Source: Nipponacmea schrenckii (taxonomy: Eukaryota > Mollusca > Gastropoda > Lottiidae). From it: 64,000 nt of DNA. The position numbers and the translations under genes were made by a program. Positions 60,277 to 64,000 of this stretch are shown piece after piece (the stretch's first letter is position 1; every line of letters begins with the position of its first letter). Under the pieces are notes generated by a model, which worked only from the letters and a program-made list of their open reading frames with translations, made no database searches and was not told the DNA's origin. The DNA is taken from contig CM060199.1 of the NCBI GenBank assembly GCA_030562195.1, positions 21,534,338 through 21,598,337 of the forward strand. Reading direction: 5' to 3'.

Positions 60277-61053
60277 TTTTTAAAACATCAATATAATCGT
60301 CTTTATTTATAATTCCCTTTTCTAATAATCTTTTTAAAATAGCGTGGATTTCATTTGAATCAGATTGATGTCCATGTTTCATTGCTTCAATAATTACATT
60401 AAGTCTGTTAAGTAATTGTTGGGGATCATCTGATAAAAAAGTTATTCCTTCTCCAGATATCAAATTATTGAATTCATCTATTTCTTCTATGATTGGATTT
60501 TCTTCCCAATATTCATCCGATTCATCAACATCATTCATGGCTCTGATATGTAGCTCAACTTCTTTCATTCTGTTTGTTATGGCTCCTGTCTTTTTAGTAT
60601 CAATTAGGATTTTATAATATTCGATTAAATCAGTGTAATTGGCAATGGCAATATCCCCTCCGTTCATCAAATCTATTATTCCGTGTGTTAATTTATATAT
60701 AAATCTATCTTGAATTGAGGGTAACGATGATCGAACAATATTCGATAACCATTGAATAATAACCCATAATCATCCACAACGGGTTTAATAGACTTTGGTA
60801 AAGTTGGGTCAGGATTTGAAAAATATCGTTTTATATCATCAAGTGACTTTATTATAAATTCATTTTCTGGGACATTTTCTATAGCAGGAGGTGGAGTATT
60901 TTCTTGTTGTTTTAATAGAGGCTTAAATAAAGTTGATAAACTCTCCTCCATTCCCATTTGCGATAATCTTCTATCTTCAATTTTAGATTTTATTTTATCT
61001 TTAGTTTTTATGTATTCTTTATTTCTCTTTAATATTTTATTCCAATCTGTCAT
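60269..61053 (-). pseudogene. capsid-block gene of unknown role, probably split by a frameshift
   Basis: Two frames, 60688-61053 (MTDWNKILKRNKEYIKTKDK..) and 60269-60670 (MMNGGDIAIANYTDLIEYYK..), lie end to end. Between them another phase stays open across 60660-60720, so a one-gene origin with an indel is likely. The first part has a charged, coiled-coil-like N-terminus and a Pro-rich link. The second is acidic with an SGEGITF motif. A conserved gene of this general size stands between ATPase and penton-like genes in related invertebrate elements. That is recollection, and no function is claimed. The end overlaps the penton-like start by 8 bp. Confidence 0.5.
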
Positions 61054-61055
61054 TT

Positions 61056-61795
61056 TTAATTACAAATATTTGTCATAACTTTTTGTCCAGCTGGTTTTCT
61101 TGTATTAACAAAGATATATCCATGGTCGTCAGGATTGCTCCATTGTCTTCTACAAAGTTTTTTAAATTCATCTTTCTCCATACCATGAATTATTGATTGG
61201 AGTATTTGAGATAGATCTTTATCGTTTAATTCAAACAAAATAAAACAATTAGCGTTCTTTCTAACATTCCGTCCATTCCATAAAATGATTGAGATTGGTA
61301 TATACAATGACAATTGTGATGTCTTCCTTTAGTAAAGAATTCTTGTTGAACTGTTTGGTTTGATTGTGCTACACAGTCATCGAAAATGATCAGGTTTTTC
61401 CTTTTCTTGTCGATATTAGACAAATCTAAATCGTTCACGTTCTTGGTTAGTACAACTTGAATATCAGTTGGTGTTAATGATGGGTTGTTTTCTTTTATAC
61501 AATAATTTATAAATTCTTCAGGAGTTTTATCATTTTGAAGATTTTCATCCTGTTCATAAATTCGAAATATTTGCTGTATGTCTTCTTTTTGTAAATATTC
61601 TAAGGCTTTCAGAAATTGATAATATAATTGATCTGGAGTTGATGTATAAATGTAAAGGGAATTAAAATCTAATAATTTGGGTGTTGTCAACATCTTAAAT
61701 AATAGGTGAGTTTTTCCTGATCCTGATTGACCAACAATACACATTAACATTGGATTTTGTGGAAACCTATCTGAATGTTTAAATTTTGTAGCCAT
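61056..61795 (-). pseudogene. viral DNA-packaging ATPase (A32/FtsK-HerA type), frameshifted near the C-terminus
   Basis: ATG at 61795 (MATKFKHSDRFPQNPMLMCI). Walker A GQSGSGKT is at residues 22-29, Walker B NLIIFDDC near 134-141, and a conserved RHHNCHCIYQSQSF follows, as in genome-packaging ATPases of Polintons, adintoviruses and nucleocytoplasmic viruses. It drives DNA into the capsid. The first frame ends at 61226. The C-terminal continuation lies in another frame down to 61056 (shift near 61260), so this copy is broken or mis-sequenced. Sits 5 bp after the upstream minor-capsid gene. Confidence 0.8.
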
Positions 61796-61800
61796 TTTTT

Positions 61801-62391
61801 TTAATGAGGATTTAATACAATACCTTCTCCTTTATATTTTGAAAGAAATAAACCATCACCACTGCGAATGTGTTTAAGTATTAATCCCTCTCCTTCTTTT
61901 TTAATCTCAGTTTCACCCGTATCGATTTGATCAATTAACTTAGACAAACCTTCTTTTACTGTTTTCTTGGTTGCGTGATTGAATTGTTTAACACTTGCTA
62001 AGATATCCTTGATCCCAGAACCTTTGGCTAATTTTTCCATTTCTAAATTATGTCTACGTTTTTCTCTGTTTGCAGCGTCTTCGGCTTTTTTCTTATTTAC
62101 CGCTGACGCTATACCACTTGCACCACCGGCAACAGCACCTGCAGCTGCTAATCCTCCGAAAATTAATGGGAGAAGAAATAGAAACCCACCTTCTTTAGCT
62201 TGCTTGTCTATTTCGTTATAATTAATATTGTCCAGTACTTTATGATTTTTTAGTTTGTTAATTACCGATTGTGAAATATGTATCTTTATACCATTATAAG
62301 TAATTGTTTTCGGTTTCCCTTTTTCGATTGATTCTAATATTTTAGCGACTAAAACTTCTGGTTTCATTTTTAAAGTTAGAAATTTATTCAA
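61801..62391 (-). CDS. membrane/minor capsid protein of Polinton-like element
   Basis: 196 residues, start 62391 (a second ATG, MKPEVLV, is 8 codons on). It has a helical N-terminus, a Gly/Ala-rich hydrophobic segment at about residues 68-98 (FLFLLPLIFGGLAAAGAVAG), a charged coiled coil, then Gly-motif repeats at the end (GEGLILKH, GDGLFLSK, GEGIVLNPH). This plan resembles minor capsid or membrane-active proteins of adintovirus-like elements. Assignment is by layout and neighbours. It overlaps the end of the major capsid gene by 8 bp and precedes the ATPase by 5 bp. No internal damage seen. Confidence 0.55.
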   Translation of the reverse strand: MNKFLTLKMKPEVLVAKILESIEKGKPKTITYNGIKIHISQSVINKLKNHKVLDNINYNEIDKQAKEGGFLFLLPLIFGGLAAAGAVAGGASGIASAVNKKKAEDAANREKRRHNLEMEKLAKGSGIKDILASVKQFNHATKKTVKEGLSKLIDQIDTGETEIKKEGEGLILKHIRSGDGLFLSKYKGEGIVLNPH

Positions 62392-63576
62392 TTCTATTCA
62401 TCTTTCTATCCATTATATTTATGATATGACGAGATTCCTCTAACAAGAGACAATACCCTACCATATCTCCTGCTGTTTTATCAATGTATACAGATAACTG
62501 TACTCCTGTTTTAAACAAATCTTCTTTATGAGCAGAGAGATCAAAACAAAATATAGGATAATTCAAAATAAAATCGAAATAATTAAACTGTGGTACATTT
62601 CCAAATAATTCACTCATGAGCTTATAGTTTCTAGATTTTTGAAACCAAGTATTAAATATCTTGCTGGTTTTGTGGTATTTGTCACTTGCCATGTGAAATT
62701 CTCACCTGTGATTGTTATCGATCCAATCGTATTTCTTCTTAAAAATGCTATTTCAATATCTTTTTTCAAACTACTAAGAAGTCTTGTTTCTACTTCGATT
62801 GTTGGGGTTATTACTGGCACGTATAATTGGATATCGGTTATTTCTAATTTAGCATTTGAATTGTTTTCTCCAAAAAATATTCTATCGTTATTTATTAATC
62901 TTTGAAGATGGATTTTGAAGGGTAGACCAATGTAAACTTTCCTGTGCTCAAGTAGTCCAAAGAGGGGATATAAATTCCAGTTTATGTACGAACCCCAGCT
63001 ATTTCTATCAATAGGTTTATTGTAAAATACAACCCTCTGTTTATAACCTTCATTATTTTGAAATTTGGTTATATTGATCAAATTGTTAACACTAGTTCTA
63101 ACTGCTGCCTGGTTGGCGTCTGCTGCTAGATTTTCTTGTTGAGATTGTATTTCCCCATCTCCCGTGTCTGGCATCCAGCCCGATGCCGTTGTATAATTTT
63201 TTGGATACAAAAGAGTTTTAAGCATTGTGTCAAACTCACCTGGGTGTTTGATTGTTTCAATTATATTTGAACCGGCTTCTAAAACCATTTCGCTAAATAA
63301 AGAGGGGAAGAAATTGTTCTCCAATGTTACCATCTGTTGGGGAAATCGATTTTGATTTAAAGCCCCATCTTTAATTTTGAAATCACAGCGGAAGTAAGCA
63401 TCGGAAAGAAGTAACCAATTGGACAACGAATTGATTTCAAATGTGACTCTACCTCCGTCATTAATCTGAGATTTGGACCCAACAGTTGGAGATATAATGA
63501 TGTAGTCTTCTTTTTTTTTATTTAATGTATATTCTATTGGTTCATAAAGTTGAAAGATCGGATCGAGTTTTGCCAT
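62384..63576 (-). pseudogene. major capsid protein (double jelly-roll type) of Polinton/adintovirus-like element, one frameshift
   Basis: ATG at 63576 (MAKLDPIFQLYEPIEYTLNK). It is beta-rich over about 395 codons, with VTFEINSLSNWLLLSDAYFR, WNLYPLFGLLEHRKVYIG and ITDIQLYVPVITPTIEVETR. The first frame ends at 62614. The last 80 codons, with FGNVPQFNYFDFILNYPIFC and CLLLEESRHIINIMDRKMNR, are in another phase, the shift lying near 62630-62650. The position in the block, length and fold-like pattern fit a major capsid protein, which forms the hexameric shell. Identification is by similarity remembered for this group, not by a search. Confidence 0.65.
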
Positions 63577-63603
63577 TTTTAATAAGAGGATTTAGGCTTT
63601 ATC

Positions 63604-63873
63604 CCAACACCTTAAATCATTGGCCTTGTTTCGCTTTTTGTCTAAGTTCTCTTATTTTGCGCAATTCATCTAATTCATTTTTTGTTGGACAGATTTGCTA
63701 ATTGAACTCGCTGCCTGCCCGACTGATGAAATCCATTTTGCCCCCGAGGATATAAGGTCTTTGTTTTTAGTTACAAAGGATGTAACCTTTGGTATAAGGG
63801 ACATCAATCCAGAGAAGAAACCATCTCCAGTGTAATTGAACTTTTCCTTTTCATGCTTTAAAATCAATCCCAT
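63604..63873 (-). pseudogene. small pVI/pX-like minor capsid protein
   Basis: ATG chosen at 63873 (MGLILKHEKEKFNYTGDGFF) because GLILKH plus a GDGxF motif is shared with the end of the protein at 61801. An upstream in-frame ATG-less extension is ignored. An amphipathic stretch follows (LMSLIPKVTSFVTKNKDLIS, GAKWISSVGQAASSIS), as in membrane-lytic minor capsid proteins. The first frame stops at 63670. A helical, charged continuation is readable in another phase to about 63604, so a small indel is likely. First gene of the capsid block. Confidence 0.5.
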
Positions 63874-64000
63874 ATTTTTAATATAGTAGATTTGATAAAA
63901 CAACAAAAGAATTTTATTACAAGTATAAATAAATTCAAAGGTTCATAATCAATACAACATTATCATAAATTATTATTAATAGTTCAACTCATAGTTACGG
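63874..64000. other. AT-rich flank
   Basis: No gene, terminal repeat or promoter recognised before the window ends. Confidence 0.5.

Overview
The window is eukaryotic, most plausibly from an invertebrate animal and probably a mollusc. It is AT-rich, has spliced genes with GT/AG introns, animal-type non-LTR retrotransposons, a THAP-type DNA transposon, and metazoan replication-dependent histone genes (H2B, H1, H3) ending in the histone stem-loop. Histone H1 looks mollusc- or lophotrochozoan-like, but the species assignment is inference. Three runs of exactly 500 N (16668-17167, 37622-38121, 57211-57710) are scaffold gaps, so this is a draft assembly. Some duplications below could be assembly artefacts.

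Layout. (1) 1-11.28 kb: two copies of a THAP/DDE transposon with two convergent genes, a spliced SWIM-YqaJ nuclease gene (+) and a THAP-HTH-DDE transposase (-). Copy A is split by a palindromic-ended MITE-like element, and copy B lies between the two halves of that MITE. (2) 11.29-15.3 kb: a 5'-truncated L1/Tx1-like LINE (LINE B) whose poly(A) runs straight into a histone H2B gene. (3) 15.3-16.7 kb: a histone-type spacer and putative promoter, then the 5' end of another LINE (LINE A). (4) 17.2-37.6 kb: long repeats flanking remnants of a virus-like (Polinton-like) element, invaded by a LINE A copy (19708-24103) with a 31-bp target duplication whose empty site is also in the window. (5) 38.1-45.4 kb: the histone cluster, with an H2B fragment behind a poly(A), histone H1, and histone H3 cut in two by a 4.7-kb LINE (LINE C). 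(6) 43.7-57.2 kb: tandem and inverted duplications of LINE C, the H3 N-terminus and an RNase H-bearing I-type LINE (LINE I). (7) 57.7-59.6 kb: a CR1/L2-like LINE with an SGNH-esterase ORF1. (8) 59.6-63.9 kb: a capsid-gene block of a Polinton/adintovirus-like element (penton-like, packaging ATPase, membrane/minor capsid, major capsid, small pVI/pX-like), mostly broken by frameshifts.

The most striking result is the relation of LINEs to histone genes. The H3 gene is interrupted at codons 28/29. Its two pieces add up to exactly 411 nt (136 codons plus stop) once a GAGCGC target duplication is counted once. Two H2B pieces are likewise abutted, in coding sequence, by LINE poly(A) tails at A(n)G sites. 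A further LINE 5' end sits just downstream of a TATA-like histone-type promoter. This suggests a histone-cluster niche for one or more L1/Tx1-like LINE lineages. I know of no described histone-gene-targeting LINE, but I could not search.

Little here looks functional. Most element genes carry frameshifts, stops or truncations. The best-preserved reading frames are LINE A ORF1 and the 5' three quarters of ORF2, the LINE C reverse transcriptase, the SWIM-YqaJ 3' exon of copy A, and the body of H2B.
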